Positions 53,262 to 61,932 of a stretch of DNA of 64,000 bases are shown piece by piece. The notes under the pieces were generated by a model, which saw only the letters and a program-made list of their open reading frames with translations, made no database searches and was not told where the DNA came from. The DNA lies in assembly GCF_900996245.1 (NCBI RefSeq), contig NZ_CAAJGK010000107.1, positions 228,824 to 292,823 of the forward strand. Reading direction: 5' to 3'. A program made the position numbers and the translations under genes. How positions within the stretch are numbered: the first letter of the stretch is position 1; every line of letters begins with the position of its first letter. The DNA is from Paraburkholderia sp. BCC1886. GTDB lineage: Bacteria; Pseudomonadota; Gammaproteobacteria; Burkholderiales; Burkholderiaceae.

Positions 53262-53876
53262 ATGCGGGAAAGCAAAGCGAATAACGGAGCAAGGCGGCGC
53301 AACGGCGCAATGGCGAGCGCGGTCGCGCTGCTGCTGGCCGGTGCGGCGACGATCGGACTGGCCACGCCGGCATCGGCCGAAAGCGATGCCGTGAAGCAAC
53401 TGGCGGCGCCCGCGCCGATCCAGTTGCCGCTGCGGCCGAGCCCCGAATTCGCGAAATTCCCGCGTCTCGTCGGCACGTTGGGCGGACGTCAGATCGTGTT
53501 GCGACTCGGCGCGAAGACCGACGATCCGTCCGGCGTGCACGGCGAGTATCAGTACATCGACAGCGGCCAGGTCATCCTGATCGCCGGCGACCGTCAGGGC
53601 GACACGCTCGAAGTCGAGGAGTCGAACGACGGTACGCAGATCACCGGCAACTGGGTCGGCAAATTCGCAGCCGACGGGACGCTCGCGGGTGACCGGATGA
53701 ACGTCGACGATTCCGATCCGCAACCGTTCGACTTGAAGCCGTTAGCAGCAGGGCAGGCAGTGCCTGCTGCGAATGCTGCGGCGCCGTCAGCGGCATCCGG
53801 TGCAACGGCGGGTGCGGCGGCGAAATCCACGGGCCACGCGGTGGGCGGCGTGAGCAACCTGTCGACCGGCGAGTAA
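53262..53876 (+). CDS. Secreted protein of unknown function
   Basis: 204 residues (MRESKANNGARRRNGAMASAV). An N-terminal basic region and hydrophobic stretch AMASAVALLLAGAATIGLA with cleavage near ASAES indicate a signal peptide. The mature part (about 45-155) looks like a small beta-rich domain: FPRLVGTLGGRQIVLRLGAKTDD, GEYQYIDSGQVILIAGDRQGDTLEVEESNDGTQITGNWVGKF. It has no cysteines. The C-terminal 50 residues are Ala/Gly/Ser-rich and end VGGVSNLSTGE. I do not recognise a family. AGAGGAAAG lies upstream. Gap to bktB 85 bases. Confidence 0.75.
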   Translation: MRESKANNGARRRNGAMASAVALLLAGAATIGLATPASAESDAVKQLAAPAPIQLPLRPSPEFAKFPRLVGTLGGRQIVLRLGAKTDDPSGVHGEYQYIDSGQVILIAGDRQGDTLEVEESNDGTQITGNWVGKFAADGTLAGDRMNVDDSDPQPFDLKPLAAGQAVPAANAAAPSAASGATAGAAAKSTGHAVGGVSNLSTGE

Positions 53877-53996
53877 AGCCAACGTGCGCGGACGACCTGC
53901 GCACCGTGCGCGCCACGGTCCGCAACCCCCACCGTTCCTCCCAGTCGTTTCCCGTTCAGGCCGGTGCCCGCCGGCCATTCAAACCGACTTTCACAC

Positions 53997-55184
53997 ATGA
54001 CCCAATCCAAACTCAATCGCGCTCTGCAAACCCGTATCGTGCGTGCCGAGGATCGCCTGACGCCCGGCTTCGAGTCGTTCTCGACCCCGGTCACGCGGGC
54101 GTCGACGGTCGTGTTCCCCGATCTGGCCACCATGCGCGCGCTCGACTGGAAGAACGACGCGCAATGGCGCTACGGTCTGCACGCGACACCCACTTCGCTC
54201 GTGCTCGCGCAGCGCCTCGCGACGATCGAAGGCGGCGAGCATGCGTTGCTGCAACCGTCCGGCCTGTCGGCGATTTCGAACGTGTACTTCGCGTTCGTCA
54301 AGTCGGGCGACGACGTGTTGATTCCCGATAACGTGTACTCGCCGAATCGCGATCACGGCGACTGGCTGGCGCGCGATTTCGGCGTGAGCGTGCGTTACTA
54401 CGATCCGCTGATCGGCGCGGGCATCGCCGATCTGATTCAGCCGAACACGCGCCTCATCTGGCTGGAAGCACCCGGCTCGGTGACGATGGAAGTCGCCGAT
54501 GTGCCGGCCATCACGGCGGTGGCACGCGCGCGCGGCGTCGTCACGGCCATCGACAATACGTGGTCGGCGGGCATCGGTTTCCGTCCGTTCGATCACGGCG
54601 TGGATATCTCCGTGCAAGCGTTGACCAAGTACCAGTCGGGCGGCGGCGACGTGCTGATGGGCGCGACCATCACGGTCGATCGCGAACTGCATTTCAAGTT
54701 GAAGAGTGCGCGAATGTTCATGGGCATCGGCGTTTCGTCGGATGACTGCTCTCTGATCCTGCGCAGCCTGCCGAGCATGCAACTGCGTTTCGCGGAACAC
54801 GACCGCGCGGCGCTGTCGCTCGCGCAATGGTTGAAGACGCGGCCGGAAATCGCCGCGGTGCTGCATCCCGCATTGCCCGACTGTCCGGGCCACGAGTTCT
54901 ACGAGCGCGACTTTACCGGTGCGGGTGGGCTGTTTTCGGTGGTGTTCGACGGCCGCTATAGCGCGGCGCAAATCGATACGTTCTGCGAGTCGCTCGAACT
55001 GTTTTCGCTCGGCTGGAGCTGGGGCGGCGCCAACAGCCTGGTAATGCCCTACGACGTGGCGTCGATGCGCTCGCCCGGCAAGTGGCCGCATCGCGGCACG
55101 CTGGTGCGCTTCTATATCGGTCTGGAAGACGCGGCGGATTTGCGCGCGGATATCGAACAGTGTCTGACGGGACTGGCCGGGTAG
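53997..55184 (+). CDS. metC: Cystathionine beta-lyase / Cys-Met metabolism PLP enzyme
   Basis: 395 residues from ATG 53997 (MTQSKLNRALQTRIVRAED). PLP lysine Lys211 in SVQALTKYQSGGGDVLMG. Other family blocks: YGLHATPTSLVLAQRLATIEGG, LIWLEAPGSVTMEVADVPAI, AIDNTWSAGIGFRPFDHGVDI, SLGWSWGGANSLVMPYD and VRFYIGLEDAADLRADIEQ. The cluster SLGWSWGG and DNTWSAG points to MetC (cystathionine to homocysteine) over MetB. Methionine gamma-lyase is less likely. An upstream extension to 53964 exists. It is convergent with serB; the 244 bases between contain a short 12-bp repeat but no clear terminator. Confidence 0.9.
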   Translation: MTQSKLNRALQTRIVRAEDRLTPGFESFSTPVTRASTVVFPDLATMRALDWKNDAQWRYGLHATPTSLVLAQRLATIEGGEHALLQPSGLSAISNVYFAFVKSGDDVLIPDNVYSPNRDHGDWLARDFGVSVRYYDPLIGAGIADLIQPNTRLIWLEAPGSVTMEVADVPAITAVARARGVVTAIDNTWSAGIGFRPFDHGVDISVQALTKYQSGGGDVLMGATITVDRELHFKLKSARMFMGIGVSSDDCSLILRSLPSMQLRFAEHDRAALSLAQWLKTRPEIAAVLHPALPDCPGHEFYERDFTGAGGLFSVVFDGRYSAAQIDTFCESLELFSLGWSWGGANSLVMPYDVASMRSPGKWPHRGTLVRFYIGLEDAADLRADIEQCLTGLAG

Positions 55185-55428
55185 ATCGGCTCAAGCCGGT
55201 TCGAGTCAACTAGGCCGTTCGGCTGAATGGTGCTCGTCCGGTGACATCGATACGATGGGTTCGTCCTGACTACCGGTTGACCCCCCGTGAACCATGCCGA
55301 CAATCTGCGGGCCGACTTTCGGCCCGATCTCGATGCCGATCTCGATGCCGATGCGGGTCGCAAGCGCCGGCGCTCGGCGCATCGCAAGGGCGTCGATCCG
55401 CGCATCGAGGAAAGACGCCCGACCGCGC

Positions 55429-56268
55429 TCAGAACAGACGCAGCAGTCCGTCCAGTCCGACGTAATTGAACGACACGCTGGCCGCTTCGCGCACCACCGG
55501 CTTGGCGCGGAACGCGACCGACAGGCCCGCTGCCGCCATCATCTTCAGATCGTTGGAGCCGTCGCCCATTGCAATCGCGCGGGTCGGTTCGATGCCGATT
55601 GCCGTGCAGGTCTCGCGCAAAGTGCGCGCTTTCACGTCGGCGTTGACGATTTCGCCGATTACTTTGCCGGTCAGCTTGCCGTCCACGATCTCGAGCGTAT
55701 TGGCGCGCGTGAAGTCGAGACCGAGCCGCGCTTTCAGCTTCTCGGTGAAGAACGTGAAGCCGCCCGACACCAGCAGCGTTTTCAGGCCTGCAGCCCGCGC
55801 GCCGGCCAGCATCTGCTCCGCGCCGGGCGAGAGTTGCAGGCGCTCTTCGTACACGCGTTCCAGCGCGCTTGCGTCGAGACCGGCGAGCAGCGCCACGCGG
55901 CGCGTCAGACTCTCGTTGAAGTCCTTGATTTCACCGCGCATCGACGCTTCGGTGATGGCGGCCACTTCGGCCTTCAAACCGCAAAAATCGGCGATCTCGT
56001 CGATGCACTCGATGGTGATCAGCGTGGAATCCATATCCATCGCGACCAGCCCGAAGTCGCGCAACTGGCGACCGGCGTCGATGAATGCGTAGTCGAGCCG
56101 ATGGGTGCCGCAGTAGACGTCGAGGTCGCCGCGTTGCGCCGGGTCGGCGTCGTGAATGCGAAGCGCGTTCGCGTCGATGCTGCTGGCGCGCGGGCCGCGA
56201 GCGAGCGCGACGAGCGTGGTGTGGTGATCGGCGGAAAGCGGCGTAGGGCTTTGGATGACGAGATTCAT
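55429..56268 (-). CDS. serB: Phosphoserine phosphatase SerB
   Basis: 279 residues from ATG 56268 (MNLVIQSPTPLSADHHTTL). HAD hydrolase with nucleophile Asp78 and Asp80 in VAMDMDSTLITIECIDEI, motif II LLVSGGFTFFTEKL and motif III/IV IAMGDGSNDLKMMAAAGLSVAFRAKPVV. It makes serine from phosphoserine. The N-terminal 70 residues correspond to the ACT-like part of the long SerB form, poorly conserved. Short upstream in-frame sequence to 56400 does not resemble SerB. Confidence 0.95.
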   Translation of the reverse strand: MNLVIQSPTPLSADHHTTLVALARGPRASSIDANALRIHDADPAQRGDLDVYCGTHRLDYAFIDAGRQLRDFGLVAMDMDSTLITIECIDEIADFCGLKAEVAAITEASMRGEIKDFNESLTRRVALLAGLDASALERVYEERLQLSPGAEQMLAGARAAGLKTLLVSGGFTFFTEKLKARLGLDFTRANTLEIVDGKLTGKVIGEIVNADVKARTLRETCTAIGIEPTRAIAMGDGSNDLKMMAAAGLSVAFRAKPVVREAASVSFNYVGLDGLLRLF

Positions 56269-56553
56269 GGACGAAGCGAAGACGCAGAGAAGGACGCACC
56301 CGGAAACGCGCGGAATGCAGGTACGAGGCGCACGGAAAATCCCGCCATTGTAATGGGTCGGGGCGGGCGCGAAGTAGCGCGCCGTCTGTGCGCCGCACAT
56401 GGGGGAAACCGCCGCCCCGTAGCTTTTGCCGATCCCGCGTAAGGCTTACAGTCACCTCACGAGCCCGGAGCCGCCGTGGCAGCGGGCTTGCTGCCGCCGA
56501 CCGTGGCACGCTTGCTGCTGCATTCGACATTCTCACGTATCGAGGAATGCACG

Positions 56554-57558
56554 ATGGCACACATGATCTGGAAAGGCGCGATCAGCTTCGGCCTCGTGCA
56601 CGTACCGGTGCAGCTTTATCCGGCGACGCAGTCGGAGAAGGTCGGCTTCAATCTGCTGGACAAACGCACGATCGACCCGATCGGCTACAAGCAGATCAAT
56701 AAACGCACCGGCAAGGACGTCACGCGCGACAACATCGTGCGCGGCTTCGAGTACGAGAAAGATAAGTACGTCGTGCTGTCGGACGACGAAATCCGCTCGG
56801 CGAACCCCGAATCGACGCAGACCGTCGACATTCTAGCGTTCGTCGATGCGCCCGATATCTCGTTCCTCTATCTCGACACGCCGTACTTCCTCACGCCGGA
56901 CCGCAAGGGCGAAAAGGTCTACGCGCTGCTGCGAGAAGCGATGAAGTCGTCCGGCAAGGTCGGCGTGGCGAGCGTAGTGCTGCACAACAAGCAGCATCTG
57001 GCGGCGTTGATCCCGGTCGGTCCGGTGCTCGCGCTGAACACGTTGCGCTGGGCGTCGGAGGTGCGCGAACTCGACGAGTTCAAGTTGCCGCCCGACGGCA
57101 TGAAAGCGGCAGGCGTCAGCTCGCGCGAACTCGACATGGCGAAGAAACTGATTGACGACATGAGCGACCCGTGGGATCCCGCGCAGTATCACGACACGTT
57201 TCGCGACGACATCATGGCGCTGGTCGACCGCAAAGTTCGCTCTGGGAAGACCGAGGAAATCACCGAGGTCGACACGCCGCGCGAATCGAATCAATCGGCC
57301 GATATTCTCGATCTGTCCGACCTGCTCAAGCGCAGTCTGGGACGTGGGAAGGGCAAGCCCGCAGCGGGCGGTCGCAAGAGTGCCGCGCGCGCCGAAGAAG
57401 AGGACGACGAAGCCGACGAGGACGATGCCAAGGCCGTCAAGCCGGCCCGCAAGAAAGCGCCCGCGGCTCGCAAGACCGCCGGCAGCGCAGCGGGCTCGAG
57501 TGGACGCGCCAGCGCGAAGAGCGCGCCCGCGGCGCGTAAGCGTCGCGCCGCGGCCTGA
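56554..57558 (+). CDS. ku: Ku protein (non-homologous end joining)
   Basis: 334 residues from ATG 56554 (MAHMIWKGAISFGLVHVPVQ), GAGGAATG upstream. It is a homodimeric ring that binds double-strand DNA ends and recruits LigD. The Ku core runs to about residue 255 (VGFNLLDKRTIDPIGYKQINK, YVVLSDDEIRSANPESTQTVDI, LDTPYFLTPDRKGEKVYALLREAM). The C-terminal 75 residues are an acidic patch (ARAEEEDDEADEDDAKAV) followed by a Lys/Ala/Arg-rich tail (KPARKKAPAARKTAG). The 285-base gap to divergent serB should carry the promoter. ligD starts 29 bases after the stop. Confidence 0.97.
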   Translation: MAHMIWKGAISFGLVHVPVQLYPATQSEKVGFNLLDKRTIDPIGYKQINKRTGKDVTRDNIVRGFEYEKDKYVVLSDDEIRSANPESTQTVDILAFVDAPDISFLYLDTPYFLTPDRKGEKVYALLREAMKSSGKVGVASVVLHNKQHLAALIPVGPVLALNTLRWASEVRELDEFKLPPDGMKAAGVSSRELDMAKKLIDDMSDPWDPAQYHDTFRDDIMALVDRKVRSGKTEEITEVDTPRESNQSADILDLSDLLKRSLGRGKGKPAAGGRKSAARAEEEDDEADEDDAKAVKPARKKAPAARKTAGSAAGSSGRASAKSAPAARKRRAAA

Positions 57559-57587
57559 TCTACCAGCCTGGCGACGACGTCCCTGCC

Positions 57588-60455
57588 ATGAACGACCGAC
57601 TCGATCTCTATCACCGCAAACGCCGTTTCGACGACACGCCGGAGCCGTCGGGTCTCGCCGCGCGCAAACGGGCAGGGGCCGGCCGCAAGACGGCCGTGCT
57701 CTCCTATGTGATCCAGGAGCACGATGCGCGGCATCTGCATTACGACTTCCGGCTCGAACTGAACGGTACGCTGTTGTCCTGGGCCGTGCCCAAAGGGCCG
57801 AGCCTCGACCCTTCGGTGAAGCGGCTCGCGGTGCACGTCGAGGATCATCCGGTGGAGTACGGATCGTTCGAAGGGGAGATTCCGGCGGGCAACTATGGCG
57901 CGGGGACGGTGATCGTGTGGGATCGCGGCACCTGGGAGCCGATCGGCGGCGCCGACGAAGCGGCGCGCTCGTATCAGGCCGGCAAGCTCAAATTCAGGCT
58001 CCATGGCGACAAGTTGCAAGGCGGCTGGACGCTGGTACGCAGCCACATGCGCGGCAGTGGCGACAAGGAGCAATGGCTGCTGATCAAGGAGCGCGACGAA
58101 GAGGCGCGCCCCGAGGGCGAATACGACGTGCTGAAGAAGCGGCCGGGCAGTGTGCTCGACGGCAAGGGCGCGAAGCCGGCCGCGAAGACGGCGAAGAAAA
58201 CCGCGGCCGGCAGCGCGACCCGCCGCACGACCAAAGCCGCCACGCCGAGTGCGGAGAATGCGCCGAGTGCGAAGAAAGGGCCGAGTGCGAAGAAAGCGGC
58301 GTCGTCCAGCCGCGGCGACCCGAAGCGCCCCGACATCGTCGCTACGCGCACCACCGGATCGCTGCGCGAGCTGGCAGCCTCGCCATCCATCGAAGGCGCT
58401 CGAAAGGCGAAACTGCCGGCCACCTTCAAACCGCAACTGGCCACGCTGGTCGATGCCGCGCCACCGGGCGACGACTGGTCGTATGAGATCAAATTCGATG
58501 GTTACCGGGTGCTCGCCCGCATCGAACGCAACGCCAAAGGCGCTCAGGTCCAGGTGTTCACGCGCGCCGGCAACGACTGGACCGCCAAGTTCAGCCAGCA
58601 GGTGGAAGCATTCGCGGACCTCCCGCTGGAAAGCGCATGGCTCGACGGCGAAGCCGTGGTACTCGACGAGCGCGACGTACCGAATTTCCAGGCGCTGCAA
58701 AACGCTTTCGATTCGAACCGTCCGCAGGACATCGTCGTCTATCTGTTCGACGTGCCGTTTCTGAACGGCTACGACTTGCGCGAGGTGCCACTGGAGCAGC
58801 GTCGCGCGATCCTGCGTGCACTGCTGGACGGCGGCGACGAACGCGTGCTGCGCTTTTCGCACGACTTCGAGTTCAGCGCCGACGATCTTTTGAAAAGCGC
58901 GTGCGACATGGCGCTCGAAGGCATCATCGGCAAGCGGCGCGACAGTGGCTACCTGTCGGGCCGCTCGTCCTCGTGGATCAAACTGAAATGCCGGCGGCGT
59001 CAGGAGTTCGTGATCGGCGGCTATTCGGAACCGGCGGGCAGCCGTGCCGCGTTCGGCGCACTGCTGCTCGGCGTGTACGACGGCAAAGGCAAACTGCATT
59101 ACGCCGGCCGTGTCGGCACCGGTTTCGATGCCGCGCTGCTGCGCTCGGTGAAGCAGGAACTCGACCGGCACGAGACGAAGAAAATGCCCTTCGCCGAAGC
59201 GCCGCGCGAACGCAGTCGTACGCCGGTCCACTGGGTCGAGCCCAAACTCGTCGCCGAATGCAATTTTGCCGAGTGGACGAGCGACGGCATCGTGCGGCAG
59301 GCGTCCTTCGTGAGCCTGCGCAACGACAAGCCGGCGCGTCAGATCGTCAAGGAAGCACCCCGTCAAGGAGTCGACGTGCAAGAGCAAACCGATGCGACGT
59401 CCAAAGCCGCGCCCAAGCGGGCGGTAGCGAAACCGGCGGCGGGAAAGACCGCCGCGGCCCCAGCGAAAACGGCAAAGTCAGCAAAAACGGCAAAACCGGC
59501 GAAGCCCGAGCAATCGGCAAAGGTAAAACCGGCAAAAGCCGCCAAACCGTCTGCCGCCGCTCCCACCGACATCGCCGGTGTGCGCGTCTCGCACCCCGAT
59601 CGCGTGATCGACAAAAGCACCGGCGCGCGCAAGATCGATCTCGTTCAGTACTACGAGTCGGTCGCCGAATGGATGCTGCCGCATCTCGAGTCGCGTCCCG
59701 TCTCGCTGGTGCGTGCGCCGGAAGATATCGGCGGTGAGCTGTTTTTCCAGAAGCACAGCCAGAAGCTGTCGATTCCGAACGTCACGCAGCACGAAGGGCT
59801 CGACCCGGGACACCCGCCGCTGATCACCGTCGATACGCTCGAAGCACTTATCGGCGCCGCGCAGATGGGAACGGTCGAATTTCACACGTGGAATGCAGTG
59901 GCCTCGTCGATCGAGAAGCCCGACCGCGTCGTGTTCGATCTCGACCCGGACGCGTCGCTCGCGTGGGAGCGGATGATCGAGGCCGCGCAGTTGACCCGCT
60001 CGCTGCTCGGGGAACTCGGGCTCAAATCGTTCTGCAAGACCAGCGGCGGTAAAGGCCTGCACGTGGTCGTGCCGCTCGCGAAGCAGGCCGGCTGGGACGA
60101 AGTCAAGGACTTCTCGCAAGCCGTCGCGCAGCACATGGCCACGACCCTGCCCAAGTACTTCAGCGCGAAGATGGGCGCGCAGAATCGCAAACAGAAAATT
60201 TTCGTCGACTACCTGCGCAATAACCGCGGCTCGAGCACCGTCGCCGCTTTCTCGGCGCGTGCGCGACCCGGACTCGGCGTCTCGGTGCCGCTCGCGTGGG
60301 AGGAAGTCGCGCAGACCACGAGCGGCGATCAATGGACCATTGAGAACCTGCACGAGCGCCTCGCCGATCTCGATCAGGACCCGTGGGCCGATTATGCGGG
60401 CACCCGGCAACGCATCACCGCGGCCATGCGCAAGCGTCTGGGCGCGGCGAAGTGA
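57588..60455 (+). CDS. ligD: Multifunctional DNA ligase D
   Basis: 955 residues with domain order phosphoesterase - ligase - polymerase, as in Pseudomonas LigD. Phosphoesterase (about 1-190): His45, His51 and Asp53 in VIQEHDARHLHYDFRLE. Ligase (about 280-590): adenylation Lys302 in YEIKFDGYR and LDGEAVVLDE, with GLEGIIGKR-like block ALEGIIGKRRDSGYLSGRS. Polymerase (about 665-950): Asp784 and Asp786 in VVFDLDPD, and KTSGGKGLHVVVPL. Two Lys/Ala-rich linkers (about 198-255 and 595-660) make it longer than the 840-residue P. aeruginosa enzyme. It trims, fills and seals ends bound by Ku. Confidence 0.97.
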   Translation: MNDRLDLYHRKRRFDDTPEPSGLAARKRAGAGRKTAVLSYVIQEHDARHLHYDFRLELNGTLLSWAVPKGPSLDPSVKRLAVHVEDHPVEYGSFEGEIPAGNYGAGTVIVWDRGTWEPIGGADEAARSYQAGKLKFRLHGDKLQGGWTLVRSHMRGSGDKEQWLLIKERDEEARPEGEYDVLKKRPGSVLDGKGAKPAAKTAKKTAAGSATRRTTKAATPSAENAPSAKKGPSAKKAASSSRGDPKRPDIVATRTTGSLRELAASPSIEGARKAKLPATFKPQLATLVDAAPPGDDWSYEIKFDGYRVLARIERNAKGAQVQVFTRAGNDWTAKFSQQVEAFADLPLESAWLDGEAVVLDERDVPNFQALQNAFDSNRPQDIVVYLFDVPFLNGYDLREVPLEQRRAILRALLDGGDERVLRFSHDFEFSADDLLKSACDMALEGIIGKRRDSGYLSGRSSSWIKLKCRRRQEFVIGGYSEPAGSRAAFGALLLGVYDGKGKLHYAGRVGTGFDAALLRSVKQELDRHETKKMPFAEAPRERSRTPVHWVEPKLVAECNFAEWTSDGIVRQASFVSLRNDKPARQIVKEAPRQGVDVQEQTDATSKAAPKRAVAKPAAGKTAAAPAKTAKSAKTAKPAKPEQSAKVKPAKAAKPSAAAPTDIAGVRVSHPDRVIDKSTGARKIDLVQYYESVAEWMLPHLESRPVSLVRAPEDIGGELFFQKHSQKLSIPNVTQHEGLDPGHPPLITVDTLEALIGAAQMGTVEFHTWNAVASSIEKPDRVVFDLDPDASLAWERMIEAAQLTRSLLGELGLKSFCKTSGGKGLHVVVPLAKQAGWDEVKDFSQAVAQHMATTLPKYFSAKMGAQNRKQKIFVDYLRNNRGSSTVAAFSARARPGLGVSVPLAWEEVAQTTSGDQWTIENLHERLADLDQDPWADYAGTRQRITAAMRKRLGAAK

Positions 60456-60519
60456 TTCGCGTGCAGCGAGCCCACGGTCCGCTGCACCGGCCGGCATCCC
60501 GAACAACCAGGAGCAGACC

Positions 60520-60807
60520 ATGAACATGAAGACCACACCGCAATCCTCCGATGGCGACAAGCAAGCCGATCCACACGCCGCCAAGCATCCGGAGTCGATG
60601 CAGGAGGCGTCCGCGCCGTTGCCGCACGAGAACGATCAGCAGGCCGAGTCACAGCACGAGGAGAATCCGCGTCACGTCGGCAAGCAGGCGCATAGCGACG
60701 TCGAGCGCGGACTGCAGGACACCGACCGGCGCGGCGGCGACGATTATCAGCAGAAGACCCAGAACGACGCGCACACCGACGTCAATTCGGACCAGAAGCC
60801 GGACTAG
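60520..60807 (+). CDS. Small highly hydrophilic, disordered protein
   Basis: 95 residues from ATG 60520 (MNMKTTPQSSDGDKQADPH), with CAGGAG 9 bases upstream. Composition is dominated by Asp, Gln, His, Glu, Asn, Lys and Ser; no Cys, no Trp, no hydrophobic core (examples HPESMQEASAPLPHENDQQ, DTDRRGGDDYQQKTQND). It looks like a hydrophilin or other disordered stress protein. No family is recognised. It starts 64 bases after ligD with no terminator between, so it may belong to the ku-ligD transcript. Confidence 0.7.
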   Translation: MNMKTTPQSSDGDKQADPHAAKHPESMQEASAPLPHENDQQAESQHEENPRHVGKQAHSDVERGLQDTDRRGGDDYQQKTQNDAHTDVNSDQKPD

Positions 60808-60813
60808 GCCAGG

Positions 60814-61800
60814 CTAGCTTGAATCAGAAGCGGAACTGGCTGGGCCGATTCCTGGCTCGACATCCCAATACGGTGGATCGCCGAAATGCGCGGCGAGGAA
60901 ATCGATGAAGGCGAGCGTCTTGGGCGGCACGAACGCGCGGCTCGGATAGACCGCCCAGATGGCGACGGTTTCCGCGAGCGGATAGCTGTCCAGCACGCTG
61001 ACGAGTTCGCCGCTGCGCAGAAAAGGCGCGACGTCCCATGTCGATTTCAGCGCGATGCCGAAGCCGTCCAGCAAAGCATCGCGAATCACTTCGCCGTTGT
61101 CCGTGACGAGTCGTCCGGTCACCCGCACGGTCAGGTTGCCCGCAGGGGTGACGAACGCCCAGTCGCGCTGATCCGACAGCAGCACGCATTCGTGCTGCGC
61201 CAGATCGGACGGATGATGCGGTGTGCCATGCGCGGCGAGGTAGGCGGGCGACGCGCACAACACCCGGTGGTTGACGGCCAGCCGCCGCGCAATCAGCGAC
61301 GAATCCTTCAGCTCGCCGACGCGGATCGCAACGTCGACCCCGGCGTCGACCAGATCGACGATGTGATCGGTCAGACGCAGATCGACGCTGACGCCCGGAA
61401 AGCGCCGCAAAAATTCGCTGATGACCGGCGACACATGCTGCCGCCCGAACGCGGACGACATCGACACGCGCAAGCGGCCCTGCGGTTCGGCGAGCGCCCG
61501 CCCGACCGAGGCGCGCGCGGCGTCCGCCGCATCGAGCAGCGCCTGGGCGCGGGCCATGAAAACTTCGCCGTCCTGCGTCACGCTGATTCGACGCGTGGTC
61601 CGGTGCAGCAGACGCGCGCCCAGCAGCTTTTCGAGTTGCGCGATGCGCGAACTCGCTACCGCTGCGGAAAGCCCGAATTCGCGCCCGGCCGCAGACACGT
61701 TGGCAAGCAGCGCGGCGCGCACGAACAGCGCGACGTCCAGCAGGTCGAGACGCTCACGGCCACTGGCGTTAGTCGAAACAGACGACGGCGGAATATCCAT
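60814..61800 (-). CDS. LysR-family transcriptional regulator
   Basis: 328 residues from ATG 61800 (MDIPPSSVSTNASGRERLD); ATG 61815 would add five. N-terminal winged helix (about residues 18-80): LFVRAALLANVSAAGREFGLSAAVASSRIAQLEKLLGARLLHRTTRRISVT (given here as the family pattern). The effector domain is of the type 2 periplasmic binding fold (GRLRVSMSSAFGRQHVSPVI; VDLVDAGVDVAIRVGELKDSSL). It is divergent from an alcohol dehydrogenase gene, 132 bases apart, and probably controls it. The effector is unknown. Confidence 0.93.
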   Translation of the reverse strand: MDIPPSSVSTNASGRERLDLLDVALFVRAALLANVSAAGREFGLSAAVASSRIAQLEKLLGARLLHRTTRRISVTQDGEVFMARAQALLDAADAARASVGRALAEPQGRLRVSMSSAFGRQHVSPVISEFLRRFPGVSVDLRLTDHIVDLVDAGVDVAIRVGELKDSSLIARRLAVNHRVLCASPAYLAAHGTPHHPSDLAQHECVLLSDQRDWAFVTPAGNLTVRVTGRLVTDNGEVIRDALLDGFGIALKSTWDVAPFLRSGELVSVLDSYPLAETVAIWAVYPSRAFVPPKTLAFIDFLAAHFGDPPYWDVEPGIGPASSASDSS

Positions 61801-61932
61801 TGTTCTGAAAATCAAAAAGATGTTTCAGTCATTATGGCGGTTTTGCGAGAAGAAAAAAGCTCTTAGGATGAGCGCACTGGGATCGGCGGCCTGCCGGTCC
61901 CGTCTTTCCAAACGAAACGAACAGGAGTTGCA

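Noticed and set aside
55196..55260. Possible tRNA-like T-loop (GGTTCGAGTC)
   Set aside because: No acceptor stem or anticodon arm can be built around it.
55294..56442. Plus-strand open frame opposite serB
   Set aside because: serB on the minus strand has all HAD motifs; the plus-strand product is an Arg/Ala/His-rich shadow.
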